A stretch of DNA of 64,000 nt from Aequoribacter fuscus (GCF_009910365.1 NZ_CP036423.1:2542001-2606000), one strand, 5' to 3'; shown: positions 34,880-44,856, counted from the first letter of the stretch. Notes: generated by a model from the sequence alone, not told the origin. Program-made: numbers and translations.

Positions 34880-36783
34880 GGGATACTGCTCCTCACGTTA
34901 TCCGGTTGGGTTGCTAACATGGCTTTTTGCACGGCATTTTCACTCAGGCGATGTTTGTCTAAACAGTGATGCCGCCACAGCAACTGATACGCCACTTCAC
35001 CTTGCTCACCCATAGGAGGTGTTCGCTCGAGCACATAATAGATATTAAACGCTTCAAGTGTGGGCCATGGTGGCGCAAGCTCGCCCTGTTCTGGTGCGCT
35101 TTCGGGCCCCACCAGCGCATTCCAGCGCGCGCACGCGGCAGAGGCGTATCGACCCATCTCATCGGTATAGCCCGATCGTTTCATTCTGGCCAAGTACTTA
35201 CGCCATCGATAATTTTGGGCCTGTTCAGGTACAAATGAACGCGGCTTGTCAGTGACTGGTGGGGTCAATTGCCACCGCAAAACATCGACCAACGCGCCAT
35301 CATCCGTCAAACCTACCATTAAAAACCAACCGTCGTTTTTTTGCGGATACGGTGCAAACATATTCCACAATTGATCTAGACGCGCCGTTTGCACCAAGGG
35401 CTGCGACCACTGATAAAACTGCGAGACCCCCTTTAGCCAGCTTTCAGACAGCTTCGCTTTAGCCTCATTCGGCAAAGCCGACACGTTGCCAGCCAGAACC
35501 ACGGCCGCAGCAATGAGTGCAGCACTTTGCCGAATCCGGCCGGGTCTGGGCATCTCGTCGCGCCACGGCATGGCTACTGACGTTAGACGCCCAAAGGCTC
35601 CCCGGTTATGGCCAATCCACGTGTAGATTGAGTCCCCCACCACACCCACTGCCGACAAGGGATAGGCAATCCAGGTAAAACGCCCGCCACGACGAACGCA
35701 TTCCACCAGAGCGGCCCAGCGCAGGTATCGATTGCCCTCTACTTCCAGCACCCAACTAAACTCTTGCTCTAATATTGTGCCCACTTCGGGCGTGTCTTGA
35801 GCGGGCTCGACGCGAGCATTTAATGCAAACACTGATCGAATCAACACACAGGTTTTGTGGCAAAACACACAGGTTTTGTCGTAATACATAACCATGGGAG
35901 CGTGTGGTTTAGGCGCAAAAACGCGAGCCAGATAATCCCAGATTTGCGTCGGCAATAAGACCAACAGCGACGCGATTGAGATAAAAGGAAACAGCCCCAC
36001 ATTCAAATTGAACAAAAATCCAATTTCCAGAGTGATGAAGCAGAAAGCTGCCAAGCCTCGCGCCCACGCATTAAACCAAGGCGACAGTGCCACGATGGGG
36101 CCCAATAACTCCAACCACCAAACATAATGTGTTAGGGGTACCGTCAGCCAGTGCCAGTCGCGCCAATAAGGTGCCAGAAGGTGCGCCACCTGATCATTGT
36201 GCAGCGCATAATAAATAGCAGTTCCGTCAACTGTCCATTCACTACCATTTTTTAGAAACGCGGAAAAGAAATACACAGACAAAATCTGCAGCACTAATGC
36301 CACACTACCACCGCCGACGTAGCGTTGCTCTAAGCTCGGCTTGGCAACCATGGTGGCGTCCACCGACAGTCGTTCTCCCCAAGGTAAAAACAAGCCCCAA
36401 AACAGCAGCAGAATCAACAAATTGTCGCCGCCCTGAAGCAAAATAGGATTGCGGTTGTGAAGCGACACTAGCAATACAAACGCAAAGAAAGTGACCCAGC
36501 GAGTTCGCACGCCTGCAATCAGCAGCAATGCCACGGCAATATTGGCAGCAAACAAGGTGTGCACCCACCAGAGTCCGTCGGCCAACCAATACAGCGAGAA
36601 CCGCCAGTCACTGGCGGCGGCCTTAGAGGCAGCGACCGAGTAGGCGCCGTAATCCGACATAAACCAGCCAATATCACTCCACCGAATGAGCAAATCGGCA
36701 ATCAGCAGTGTGCCCACGGCAATGCGAAGCGCGGCCAGAGCACGAATATCTACGGCAAACGGGTTTTGCAAATCACCCCCCAA
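34876..36783 (-). CDS. HTTM domain-DCC (DUF393) fusion membrane protein
   Basis: A 635-residue protein with two parts. Residues 1-280 form an HTTM domain of several membrane helices, related to vitamin K-dependent gamma-carboxylase, with the signature LHNRNPILLQGGDNLL. Residues about 298-420 form a DCC/DUF393 thiol-disulfide-like domain starting MYYDKTCVFCH with a CxxC pair. A long C-terminal region follows with one hydrophobic segment and no recognised family. Its function is unknown. It overlaps the WecA-like gene, so a link to surface polysaccharide or redox chemistry at the membrane is possible. Confidence 0.82.
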   Translation of the reverse strand: MGGDLQNPFAVDIRALAALRIAVGTLLIADLLIRWSDIGWFMSDYGAYSVAASKAAASDWRFSLYWLADGLWWVHTLFAANIAVALLLIAGVRTRWVTFFAFVLLVSLHNRNPILLQGGDNLLILLLFWGLFLPWGERLSVDATMVAKPSLEQRYVGGGSVALVLQILSVYFFSAFLKNGSEWTVDGTAIYYALHNDQVAHLLAPYWRDWHWLTVPLTHYVWWLELLGPIVALSPWFNAWARGLAAFCFITLEIGFLFNLNVGLFPFISIASLLVLLPTQIWDYLARVFAPKPHAPMVMYYDKTCVFCHKTCVLIRSVFALNARVEPAQDTPEVGTILEQEFSWVLEVEGNRYLRWAALVECVRRGGRFTWIAYPLSAVGVVGDSIYTWIGHNRGAFGRLTSVAMPWRDEMPRPGRIRQSAALIAAAVVLAGNVSALPNEAKAKLSESWLKGVSQFYQWSQPLVQTARLDQLWNMFAPYPQKNDGWFLMVGLTDDGALVDVLRWQLTPPVTDKPRSFVPEQAQNYRWRKYLARMKRSGYTDEMGRYASAACARWNALVGPESAPEQGELAPPWPTLEAFNIYYVLERTPPMGEQGEVAYQLLWRHHCLDKHRLSENAVQKAMLATQPDNVRSSIP

Positions 36784-36977
36784 ATACTTATCGCGGGTAG
36801 TCTAACCAATAGCGTAGCCAAGAAAAGCCCCAAAACATTACCAAACGGTTAGACTTTGACGCAAATCACACAAAATAGATAGGCTTGGTCGGCTCATTCG
36901 TCTTGAATGGCCATCTCTCTGCCGTTTTTTTACCCAAACCTATATTTAAACCGCAATCGTGCGCGTATTATTCCGAC

Positions 36978-37916
36978 ATGAAACGCATTCTCTCCATCGA
37001 CGGCGGCGGCATTCGCGGCATTATTCCAGCCTTGGTCTTGGCACACCTCGAAGACACCACAGGCAAACCGGTAGCCGACTTATTTGATCTAGTGGTGGGC
37101 ACCAGCACCGGCGGCATACTGGCGTGCGCATTGACCCGCGCGGGCCCTTTGCGGCGGCCACTGTACAGCGCACACGACCTGGTCGAGCTGTACCGCGAAC
37201 GCGGGCACGATGTGTTCAACGGCTCGGTGTGGCAGCGTATAAGCACCTTGGGCGGCGTACTCGATGAAATGTACGACCACAAAGGGCTCGAGGGCGTCCT
37301 GCACCACTACTTGGGCGACTCGCTACTGTGCCAAGCGCTTGCGCCCACCATGGTCACGGCCTACGACATTGAGCGGCGCGAGACCATCTTCTTTAAAAGC
37401 TGGCGCGAGCGCTTTAACCACATTAACTGCGTACAGGCCTGCCGCGCCACCTCTGCAGCACCCACCTACTTTGAACCCGCGCTTGTCGATTTAGACGAAC
37501 AGGAACGCGCACTGATAGACGGCGGCGTGTTCATAAACAGCCCGTCGGTATCGGCTTACGCCGAGGCTTTAAAACTGTTCCCCGGCGAGGAGTTTCAAAT
37601 GCTCAGCCTAGGCACGGGCGAACTGACCCGCAAAATCCCGATTGAAGATAGCCGTACTTGGGGGAAGGCTGGCTGGCTTATGCCGCTGCTGAGCTGTATG
37701 TTTGATGGCATGGCCGATGCGGCCGACCACCAAATGCGGCTGTTTTTAGGGAACAACTACCGGCGCTTACAGCTCAACTTAGCCGGCGCGAGCGACGATA
37801 TGGACGACGCCTCACCTGAGAACATCAATGCACTTGCCGAACTGGCAAGAGATCTGATCGCCAAAGAGCACGAAACGCTAACGCAAATTAAATACTGGTT
37901 TCAGCCCGAGCTCTAG
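36978..37916 (+). CDS. Patatin-like phospholipase
   Basis: A 312-residue patatin-family lipid hydrolase. The oxyanion glycine motif GGGIRG is at residues 9-14, the nucleophile elbow GTSTGG holds Ser43, and the catalytic Asp is in LIDGGVFINSP. The ATG at 36978 directly precedes the domain; the frame is open further upstream without support. It is a stand-alone gene with no cyclase or nucleotide-sensor neighbour, so there is no sign of a CBASS-type defence system. It probably acts on membrane phospholipids or lipid stores. Confidence 0.88.
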   Translation: MKRILSIDGGGIRGIIPALVLAHLEDTTGKPVADLFDLVVGTSTGGILACALTRAGPLRRPLYSAHDLVELYRERGHDVFNGSVWQRISTLGGVLDEMYDHKGLEGVLHHYLGDSLLCQALAPTMVTAYDIERRETIFFKSWRERFNHINCVQACRATSAAPTYFEPALVDLDEQERALIDGGVFINSPSVSAYAEALKLFPGEEFQMLSLGTGELTRKIPIEDSRTWGKAGWLMPLLSCMFDGMADAADHQMRLFLGNNYRRLQLNLAGASDDMDDASPENINALAELARDLIAKEHETLTQIKYWFQPEL

Positions 37917-37926
37917 GTCAACCCTT

Positions 37927-37941
37927 ACTGCGCGGCGCAGT
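37927..37941. terminator. Inverted repeat between convergent patatin and coaX
   Basis: ACTGCGC, one base, then GCGCAGT is a perfect 7-1-7 palindrome in the 27-base gap between two convergent stop codons. It may act as a bidirectional terminator stem, but there is no T-run on either side. Confidence 0.35.
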
Positions 37942-37943
37942 TC

Positions 37944-38663
37944 CTAAGCCCTGCTTATGTGCATTCCTTTTAACACCAAATCGGGCTCATAATCCCCAAA
38001 TTCGCCAAGTTGATCGCGCATCCACTGGCCCGCGCCACCCGTAAACACCCACTGTGCTTGCTGCAAATTGTGCCGATCACGAATCGATTCAATCGCACCG
38101 ATTTGCGCATGCGCAATGCCAAAGCGCACGCACTCTGCCGTGCTTTGCCCAAGCGCGAGGGCATGTGCCACGGGGTCATCAAAACGCACCTTACCGGTGC
38201 TCGACAGCAGCGCTTTTTCACTGAGTGCCGCGCCGGGAATAATCACCCCCCCAAGGTGCTGACCGTTGGCCGCGACCACATCTAGGGTAAGGGCCGACCC
38301 TGCGTCGACCACCACCACGTGGGCCTGACGTGGATACCAGGCACCCAACATGGCCAGCCAGCGGTCTATGCCCATACGCTCTGGCTGGGCATACGAATTT
38401 TTTAAGCCCAAGTGCTCGGCGGGTGTGTGCAGCTGCACAATAGGTACGACATAGCGTGATTCCAACACAGCAACCAAGCCGTCAACAAGCTCTTGCTGAG
38501 CAACCGAGGCAAGCACCACACGGTCGATGAGCGGCGTATTGGGCAAGCCCTCCCAGAAGCTGGGTTCGGCAATGCCTTGCGCTTGGGTTTCGCCGGAAGA
38601 CATTAGGCGCCACTTGGCGCGGCTGTTGCCTAAGTCGATGTGCAGTTCGGTTTGTGTGCTCAC
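37944..38663 (-). CDS. coaX: Type III pantothenate kinase
   Basis: A 239-residue ASKHA-fold kinase that phosphorylates pantothenate, the first step of CoA synthesis. It shows the phosphate motif HIDLGNSRAKWRL at the N-terminus, GIDRWLAMLGAW in the middle and VVVDAGSALTLDVV for the second phosphate loop, all typical of CoaX. In many gammaproteobacteria coaX follows birA directly; here birA is on the same strand about 6.7 kb away, suggesting an insertion between them. Confidence 0.9.
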   Translation of the reverse strand: MSTQTELHIDLGNSRAKWRLMSSGETQAQGIAEPSFWEGLPNTPLIDRVVLASVAQQELVDGLVAVLESRYVVPIVQLHTPAEHLGLKNSYAQPERMGIDRWLAMLGAWYPRQAHVVVVDAGSALTLDVVAANGQHLGGVIIPGAALSEKALLSSTGKVRFDDPVAHALALGQSTAECVRFGIAHAQIGAIESIRDRHNLQQAQWVFTGGAGQWMRDQLGEFGDYEPDLVLKGMHISRA

Positions 38664-38908
38664 GGCATTGGGCTCGGATGTAAAACGTTATTATCGCTCA
38701 TGCCTTGGTACAGTAAAAGTCAGAGTAAGAAGTGGCGTCGCATATAACACGCATCTTTAGCCCATATTGCCTGCCAATCGGCACTGCGAGCTATTATTTC
38801 GCCAAAAGAATAGCCTACTATACCAAGGCAACGTTAACGGCAACTAAACCAGCAAGGTTTTTGCCAGCCCTCGCCCGAGCCAAGCCAACAGTACTGAGGC
38901 CAACACCA

Positions 38909-39424
38909 TTGAATGCCATAATCGATGAATTAACCCAACTCCTTGTCCAACTCGGACCATCCTGGGGCATGGGCTTTATTTTTGCGCTCGCCTTCATAGA
39001 GGCTTGCCCGGGGCTGGGCCTGTTCATCTCGGGCGTACTGCTATTAGCCACCGCAACGGCTTTATATACCAATGATGTGTTAAGCCTGCAGCAAATTACG
39101 ATGTGTGCATTTACCGGAGCGATCATTGCCGACCACGTAGGCTATTACTTGGGCCGCTTTATCGGACCGCGGTTTCATCATTCAAACTTTGCGCAACGGC
39201 ACGCTGAACGCATCGCGAAAACAGAGCGTTTGCTGCGCCGCTTTGGCCTAGCGGCAATACCCGTGGGCCGTTTAATTCCCGCGGTGCGCAGTATCACCCC
39301 CATGCTGCTGGGTTTAAGCGGCGTCTCGCGCCTACGCTTTAGCCTTATTGACCTACTGGCCTGTGCGTTTTGGGCAACGGCTTTGGGTGCGCTGGCAAGC
39401 GGCATAACACTCGCAATTGAATAA
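38909..39424 (+). CDS. DedA/VTT-domain membrane protein
   Basis: About 171 residues with several membrane segments and the DedA-family features: acidic FIEACPGLGLFISG near the start, then GAIIADHVGYYLGRFIGPR and the basic GRLIPAVRSITPMLLG motif. Family members are thought to transport or scramble membrane lipids and affect envelope integrity. The frame is open back to 38732, but that extension lacks homology-like features. I favour the TTG at 38909, with GAGG about ten bases upstream. The start is uncertain. Confidence 0.8.
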   Translation: MNAIIDELTQLLVQLGPSWGMGFIFALAFIEACPGLGLFISGVLLLATATALYTNDVLSLQQITMCAFTGAIIADHVGYYLGRFIGPRFHHSNFAQRHAERIAKTERLLRRFGLAAIPVGRLIPAVRSITPMLLGLSGVSRLRFSLIDLLACAFWATALGALASGITLAIE

Positions 39425-39543
39425 AACTGAGCTACACTAACAGTGCGTCAGTTGGCGTAAAGCCAAAGCCTGCGCTCACACGACAATACAACAATAAAAC
39501 GCGCCCTCACCTTGAGCTGGCGCCAGCGATAGAGAGATGGAAC

Positions 39544-40138
39544 ATGTACCGCCGCGATGCGCTTAAACTGTGTCTAACGACTTTGGGGATAGCATTAAGT
39601 CCGTCCTTGCAGCGCGCCTTTGCCCAAGAGACCTCGTTGCACGACGCCACTGGGTCGATCTTGTCGGAGGTCCAACACAACACCTTGGCCGGTTTAGCCG
39701 AACTCATCATACCCACCACCGATACCCCCGGGGCAATCGCTGCCGGTGTACCCGAGTTTATCGCCCACCTGTATAGCCATTGGTTTACCGACAACGAACG
39801 AGAAACCCTGCGACAAGGTCTCGCCAGACTTGAGCAGCGCGCACAAGAGAGTCAGGGATGCCAGTTTTTTTCAAGCCAGCCAAGATTTTCAAATTGCTGA
39901 GTTAGCAGCAGAGGAAGCCGCGGCCCTGTCCTACGTATCGACTGCACCGGTCAAAGGCGTGGCTACGCGTGAGCACGACCCCAACGCACCTTTTTTTACC
40001 CGCCTCAAAGAGCTGGTAGTGCTTGGCTATTACACCTCCGAAATCGGCTGCAAACAGGAGCAAATCTACAGCCCCATGCACGGTAGTTACGAAGGTGAGC
40101 TACTCTATTCTGACTTTAATCGCCGCTTTAGCTCGTAG
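39544..40138 (+). pseudogene. Gluconate 2-dehydrogenase subunit 3-type protein, frameshifted at a T-run
   Basis: Two overlapping frames make one protein. The first (39544-39900) gives a twin-arginine-like signal MYRRDALKLCLTTLG and LAGLAELIIPTTDTPGA, typical of the subunit 3 family of membrane sugar dehydrogenases. The second frame supplies ASQDFQIAELAAEEAAAL and ELVVLGYYTSEIGC to 40138. The join lies in seven T residues at 39865-39871; removing one T gives a continuous GCQFFQASQDF. So this is a one-base insertion in a homopolymer: a real mutation, phase variation or a sequencing error. The partner GMC oxidoreductase follows at once. Confidence 0.82.
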
Positions 40139-40146
40139 GATTCAGT

Positions 40147-41829
40147 ATGCAAACCACAGATTTCGACGCGATTGTGATTGGCTCGGGTATCACGGGGGGC
40201 TGGGCCGCAAAAGAGCTGACCGAACAAGGCTTAAAAGTACTCATGGTCGATCGTGGCCAGATGATCGAGCACGGCAAAGACTACATTACCGAGCACCAAC
40301 CGCCCTGGGCCGATGCCCTGCGCGGCAAACCCCTGCGCGATTTGTATCAACAAGACTACCCCGTGCAGAGTCGCAACTACTTGTTCGACGAAACCACTCG
40401 GCATTACTTTAACAACGACAAAGATAACCCCTACGCCAATCAAGACCAATTTACGTGGTTCCGCACCGATGTTGTGGGGGGGCGTTCCTTACTGTGGGGG
40501 CGTCAAGTCTATCGCTGGAGTGACTTGGATTTTGGCGCAAATCTGGCCGACGGGCACGGTATCGATTGGCCCATTCGCTACCAAGATATCGAGCCGTGGT
40601 ATCGCAAGGTCGAGGAATTCATCGGCGTCAGCGGTCAAGCCGAGGGCCTCGCGCACTTACCCGACAGCGTATTTTTACCAGCCATGAGCATGAATGTGGT
40701 GGAAGAACACGCTAAAGCCAAAATTGAACAGCACTTTGATGATCGGATCATGACCATCGGTCGCGCTGCCGTGCTGACCCAGCCACACCTGGGACGTGGC
40801 GCTTGTCACTATTGCGGGCCGTGCCACCGCGGCTGTTCGGTGGGCGCGTATTTTTCGACCCAAAGCTCTACTCTGCCCGCAGCGCGCGCCACGGGCAACC
40901 TCACCCTGTTGGCCAATACCGCGGCAGAGCGCATTGACTATGACAGCAGCCTACAACGTGCCACGGGCGTTACTACAGTGAACACCCAAACGCTGGAGCG
41001 CAAACGCTTCAGTGCCAAGCTGATTTTTGTGTGCTCTTCTTCCATCGCGAGCGCCGCTTTATTGCTTAACTCTCGCTCCGAGGCCTTCCCCACCGGTCTG
41101 GCCAACCGCAGCGGCACCCTGGGCCACTACCTGATGGATCACACTTACCGCACCGGCGCTACCGGCGTGTTTACGCAGTTTAATGACTTTATTGATCGCG
41201 GTAATCGACCCAATGGCATTTATATTCCGCGCTTTCAAAACATCGGCAAACAAGATCGCGATTTTGTGCGCGGCTACAATTTCCAGGGTGCCGCCATGCG
41301 CATACCCCTGCAGGCTCAGGCCCTGTCGACTCCGGGATTCGGTGCAGACTACAAACACAGTTTACGCACGCCAGGGCCTTGGATCATGTATTTGATGGGG
41401 TTCGGTGAATGCCTACCGCGCTACGAAAACCGCATGGAATTACTGCATGACAAAACCGATCGACTCGGGCTACCGCAAATCCGGTTTCATTTTGAATGGA
41501 GCGATAACGAGCACAAGATTCGCGCTGACATCATGCGCGAAGCTCAGGCGATGCTCGAGGCCGCGGGTGCTGTGGCGATCAACCCCTTCAACTGGGTGGG
41601 GCTGGGCGGTGAAGCCATTCACGAAATGGGGACCGCGCGCATGGGTAAAGACCCGGCAAGCTCGGTACTGAACAAATGGAATCAGGCGCACGACGTGCCC
41701 AATGTGTTTGTCACCGACGGTGCGTGTATGACCTCATCATCCAGCGTTAACCCATCGCTGACGTACATGGCGCTGACGGCCCGGGCCGCGAACTATGCCG
41801 CGCAACAACTCGCAGAGGGGCTTCTGTAG
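40147..41829 (+). CDS. GMC-family FAD-dependent oxidoreductase
   Basis: A 560-residue dehydrogenase subunit. The FAD motif is IVIGSGITGGWAAKELTE near the N-terminus; the C-terminal GMC domain has HEMGTARMG with the catalytic His region and SSVNPSLTYMALTARAA. A CHYCGPCHRGC cysteine cluster at about residues 220-230 is notable. These proteins oxidise sugars or alcohols with a Tat-exported subunit 3, which here is the frameshifted gene eight bases upstream. No cytochrome subunit gene is next to it. If the subunit is lost, export or activity could fail. Confidence 0.9.
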   Translation: MQTTDFDAIVIGSGITGGWAAKELTEQGLKVLMVDRGQMIEHGKDYITEHQPPWADALRGKPLRDLYQQDYPVQSRNYLFDETTRHYFNNDKDNPYANQDQFTWFRTDVVGGRSLLWGRQVYRWSDLDFGANLADGHGIDWPIRYQDIEPWYRKVEEFIGVSGQAEGLAHLPDSVFLPAMSMNVVEEHAKAKIEQHFDDRIMTIGRAAVLTQPHLGRGACHYCGPCHRGCSVGAYFSTQSSTLPAARATGNLTLLANTAAERIDYDSSLQRATGVTTVNTQTLERKRFSAKLIFVCSSSIASAALLLNSRSEAFPTGLANRSGTLGHYLMDHTYRTGATGVFTQFNDFIDRGNRPNGIYIPRFQNIGKQDRDFVRGYNFQGAAMRIPLQAQALSTPGFGADYKHSLRTPGPWIMYLMGFGECLPRYENRMELLHDKTDRLGLPQIRFHFEWSDNEHKIRADIMREAQAMLEAAGAVAINPFNWVGLGGEAIHEMGTARMGKDPASSVLNKWNQAHDVPNVFVTDGACMTSSSSVNPSLTYMALTARAANYAAQQLAEGLL

Positions 41830-41882
41830 TCCGCAATCAATAAGTGCTCGGTAAGCAACCTCAGTCGAGCCGCACTGGCCTG

Positions 41883-42710
41883 CTACGCCGGCACACCCTG
41901 ACACATGGCGCAGTAGTACAGGCGCCGCCCCGAGAGGTCCACTTTCGTCACTTTGGTGCCGCACTCGTAACAAGGCCTACCTTGGCGCGCGAACACGTGA
42001 TGGCGAAACTGACTTCGCTTCACGCCTTGTTCCTTAAGCAGCGCCACACGCTCAAGATCATTGGTAATGCCGGCTGTTTTATAGGCGCGCTTGCTAATGT
42101 CTAAGGTCGCCTCCCCCAACGCCATGCGCTGCGCTGGGCTTAAATCTTTGGGTCGAAGATTTGGGTTAACGCGTGCTTCAAACAAAATTTCAGACCGTAA
42201 GTAATTACCCACTCCGGCTAAAAACCCCTGATCTAAGTACAAGTGCGCCAGTTTGCGCCCCTGAAACTTGGCGTGCTCCAGTTGCTCGACAACGCGTTGC
42301 GGCACCAAGTCTTTGCTCAAAATATCAGGGCCAATGCGGGATAAAAATTTGTGCGTTATCAGCTCGTCAGCGGTTAGCACCTCGATATCCGAGGCACTGT
42401 ACAACACAGCACTGTGAGTGGCCGTGTGCAAAGCCACACGCAAGGAGCGATTGGTTTTGGGCATGCGATCGCGTTTGACGACATACCAACGCCCGTACAG
42501 CTGATTGTGAGAATACAGCGTTAGATCATTGTCAAAGTGGGTCAGCAGCGCCTTGCCTCGAGTTTCGAGGTCAGTGACGCGCAAACCCGATAGCATGCCC
42601 TCGAATTCCTGCAGGCGCGGCAGGCCGAATTCAACGTGCTCGATCACGCGCCCGGCGACCACTTTGGCGATACGATCGGCGGCTCGGCGAATTTCGGGTC
42701 CTTCAGGCAT
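41883..42710 (-). CDS. nei: Endonuclease VIII (Nei) DNA glycosylase
   Basis: A 275-residue base-excision repair enzyme for oxidised pyrimidines. The N-terminus MPEGPEIRRAADRI carries the catalytic Pro2 and Glu3 and is the Nei form rather than MutM. ETRGKALLTHFDNDLTLYSH contains the conserved Lys. The C-terminal zinc finger is PCYECG with YYCAMCQG. The length is normal. The gene is convergent with the GMC oxidoreductase gene (53 bases apart). Confidence 0.92.
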   Translation of the reverse strand: MPEGPEIRRAADRIAKVVAGRVIEHVEFGLPRLQEFEGMLSGLRVTDLETRGKALLTHFDNDLTLYSHNQLYGRWYVVKRDRMPKTNRSLRVALHTATHSAVLYSASDIEVLTADELITHKFLSRIGPDILSKDLVPQRVVEQLEHAKFQGRKLAHLYLDQGFLAGVGNYLRSEILFEARVNPNLRPKDLSPAQRMALGEATLDISKRAYKTAGITNDLERVALLKEQGVKRSQFRHHVFARQGRPCYECGTKVTKVDLSGRRLYYCAMCQGVPA

Positions 42711-42924
42711 AGCGTGTTTTCGTCATTGGTTAAGGCGAATGAATGGGGCGTAAGCAACGCTCTTAACCAATACGCAACAATCGCTGTTCTTGATTCATTT
42801 GCTCAGATATTCGTCCGCATTGATCGCTCACGAACCCCAATGGGTCGCGCGCGCCAGAGCAGAACGTGTGCTTTACACCAGGGTCACTTATACTTGGCGC
42901 CTGATTAACATCCACGGCGAGCGC

Positions 42925-43335
42925 ATGACCCCTGTTTTTGAGCGAATTCTTGCAAGCTTTCGGCAACAAAGCTTTATGCAAACCCTTGGTGCACAGCTTA
43001 CCGACGCCAAAGAGGGCGAAGTCAGCATCGAGCTGCCTTTTTCTGACGCTCTATGTCAGCAACAGGGTTTTTTGCATGCAGGCGTTGTGGCAACACTCGC
43101 CGATAACGTATGCGGCTATGCCGCACTGACTCAAACCCCCGACGGTGCCGATGTGGTCACTGCAGAATTCAAAATTAATTTTGTACGCCCCGCCATTGGT
43201 GAGCGACTCGTCGCCCAAGGCACCGTAGAGACGGTGGGCAAACGCTTGTGTGTCTGCCGCGGCGAGGTCAGCGCGATTTCACAAGGCACCCGCAAAACCG
43301 TGGCACTGGTGCAGGCCACCGTCGCTATTGTTTAA
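42925..43335 (+). CDS. PaaI-type hotdog thioesterase
   Basis: A 136-residue hotdog-fold protein. The helix motif QQGFLHAGVVATLADNVCGYAA includes the conserved HAG and Asp of the PaaI family, and VVTAEFKINFVRPA forms the central strands. It should hydrolyse an acyl- or aryl-CoA. I start at the ATG at 42925, where homology-like sequence begins; the frame is open upstream to 42790 without support. The neighbouring CrtI-like gene is convergent. Confidence 0.85.
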   Translation: MTPVFERILASFRQQSFMQTLGAQLTDAKEGEVSIELPFSDALCQQQGFLHAGVVATLADNVCGYAALTQTPDGADVVTAEFKINFVRPAIGERLVAQGTVETVGKRLCVCRGEVSAISQGTRKTVALVQATVAIV

Positions 43336-43350
43336 GGACGCAATCGGTGA

Positions 43351-44685
43351 CTAGGCACTCAGTGCGCGACCATAGCGCTGGGCAATTTGCTCGGCAGCAA
43401 TTTTACCCGATACCGCCGCAGACTCGGTGCCAATTTTGCCCTTGGGTGCATTCCCGTCCCCGACCATGTACAGGCCTCGAATAGGCGTATTCACCGGCAT
43501 ACAACGCCCGACCGCGCGACGCCCCGCAGGATACTTGCCGCTAAACTTGGCCTTGACCAAAATCTCAGCCTCGTGTTTAAAGCCCGGAAAATTCGCCTCT
43601 AACTCATCAATGGTGCGCTGCAATTCTTCGTCTAAATTCGCGTCTTCAAAGTGCTCGGGCGCACCATAGGCTGTGTGAACATACTTACCCTCGGGAGAAT
43701 ATTGCCCGGGCGAGATCGCCGAGGGAATTTCTAAGTAAATTAAATTGCGGTTGTTGCTAAACACCATACAGCCGTCAAAATCGGGGACCAGGGGGCGATC
43801 CATAACAAACGCCACGTGGTAAATGGGCACGGGCGTCGCGTTAGTGTGCAGCTGCTCGACATAGCTGCGCTCGAACATCGACTCGCCGCCACAAAAGTTT
43901 ACGGTGGCGTCTGGCCCGAGGTTCGAGACCACCACATCGGCGGGTATAAACTCCTCATCGCCGGCCGCGTTTTTAACCTGTACACCCGTGACTTGACCGT
44001 TTTCAGTTTGAATCGATTTGCACACGGTGTGGCACAGCACCTTACCGCCTTTGCGCTCGATACCCGCGACCAAGGCGTTCATCAAAGCCAAATTGCCCTG
44101 GCGGGCCAAACCGAAGCGCGTGCCCTTGCTGCTGTGTTTTAAGAATAAAAAGAAGTCGTGGGCGCTCAGCTCATGCGTGCGCACCCCCATCAAGGCCGAA
44201 CAGTAGCCGTCGAAGAGCTGCTTGACGCCCTCGTTGTCGGTGTACTGGTCGAACCATTCGCGCAAACTGATATTGTCTAGGGGTAGCCAGTCTAGGAGTG
44301 CGGTTTTGATATGACCCAGCAGTTTGGCCGCCTCGGCTTCGTCCTGCATCGCAAAGGTTACCATGCCCGCCAAGCCGCCACCCCCTGGCGGCAAATCGTA
44401 ATCCCCATGGGGCATTCGATAGCGCATGCGACCCGTCACGTCTACCATATCCATCTCGACATTTAGGGCATCAAAGGCCTGGCGAATAGCGCTGGACGGA
44501 CCCATAGGCACCATCATGGCACCCGTTGTTACCAAATAGTCACCCCATTGCCGATGCGAGCAGCGACCACCTGGGTACGGTGACTTTTCAAGCACAGTAA
44601 CATCAAAGCCCTGTGCCACCAGGTAAGCCGCGGAACACAAGCCACCAATACCGGCTCCCAGAACGATGATTTTAGGCGAATTCAT
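43351..44685 (-). CDS. Phytoene desaturase-like FAD oxidoreductase
   Basis: A 444-residue FAD/NAD(P)-binding oxidoreductase. The dinucleotide motif is IIVLGAGIGGLCSAAYLVAQ and VLEKSPYPGGRCSH follows; the C-terminus GLYMVGDGNAPKGKIGTESA is typical of the carotenoid desaturase/isomerase-like superfamily. No other carotenoid genes are adjacent, so a role in pigment synthesis is not established. Its true substrate is unknown. Confidence 0.82.
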   Translation of the reverse strand: MNSPKIIVLGAGIGGLCSAAYLVAQGFDVTVLEKSPYPGGRCSHRQWGDYLVTTGAMMVPMGPSSAIRQAFDALNVEMDMVDVTGRMRYRMPHGDYDLPPGGGGLAGMVTFAMQDEAEAAKLLGHIKTALLDWLPLDNISLREWFDQYTDNEGVKQLFDGYCSALMGVRTHELSAHDFFLFLKHSSKGTRFGLARQGNLALMNALVAGIERKGGKVLCHTVCKSIQTENGQVTGVQVKNAAGDEEFIPADVVVSNLGPDATVNFCGGESMFERSYVEQLHTNATPVPIYHVAFVMDRPLVPDFDGCMVFSNNRNLIYLEIPSAISPGQYSPEGKYVHTAYGAPEHFEDANLDEELQRTIDELEANFPGFKHEAEILVKAKFSGKYPAGRRAVGRCMPVNTPIRGLYMVGDGNAPKGKIGTESAAVSGKIAAEQIAQRYGRALSA

Positions 44686-44856
44686 AGCGCATCCTTTTTA
44701 TTGTGTTGTGTCATGCGGTCAGCGAGCCCCATGGCTCTGCGCGCACCATCATCATTACGATGCTATCAGCTTGAATTTAAAATAGGAATTAAAGATTGTA
44801 TAAATAGACTAAAAAAGCGGTAACGTTGGTGACAGCCGTCAATTGCTGGGGCGGAA

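Noticed and set aside
36978-37916. Patatin as an effector of a CBASS-like defence system
   Set aside because: No nucleotidyltransferase, sensor or ancillary defence genes are next to it; neighbours are coaX and an HTTM protein.
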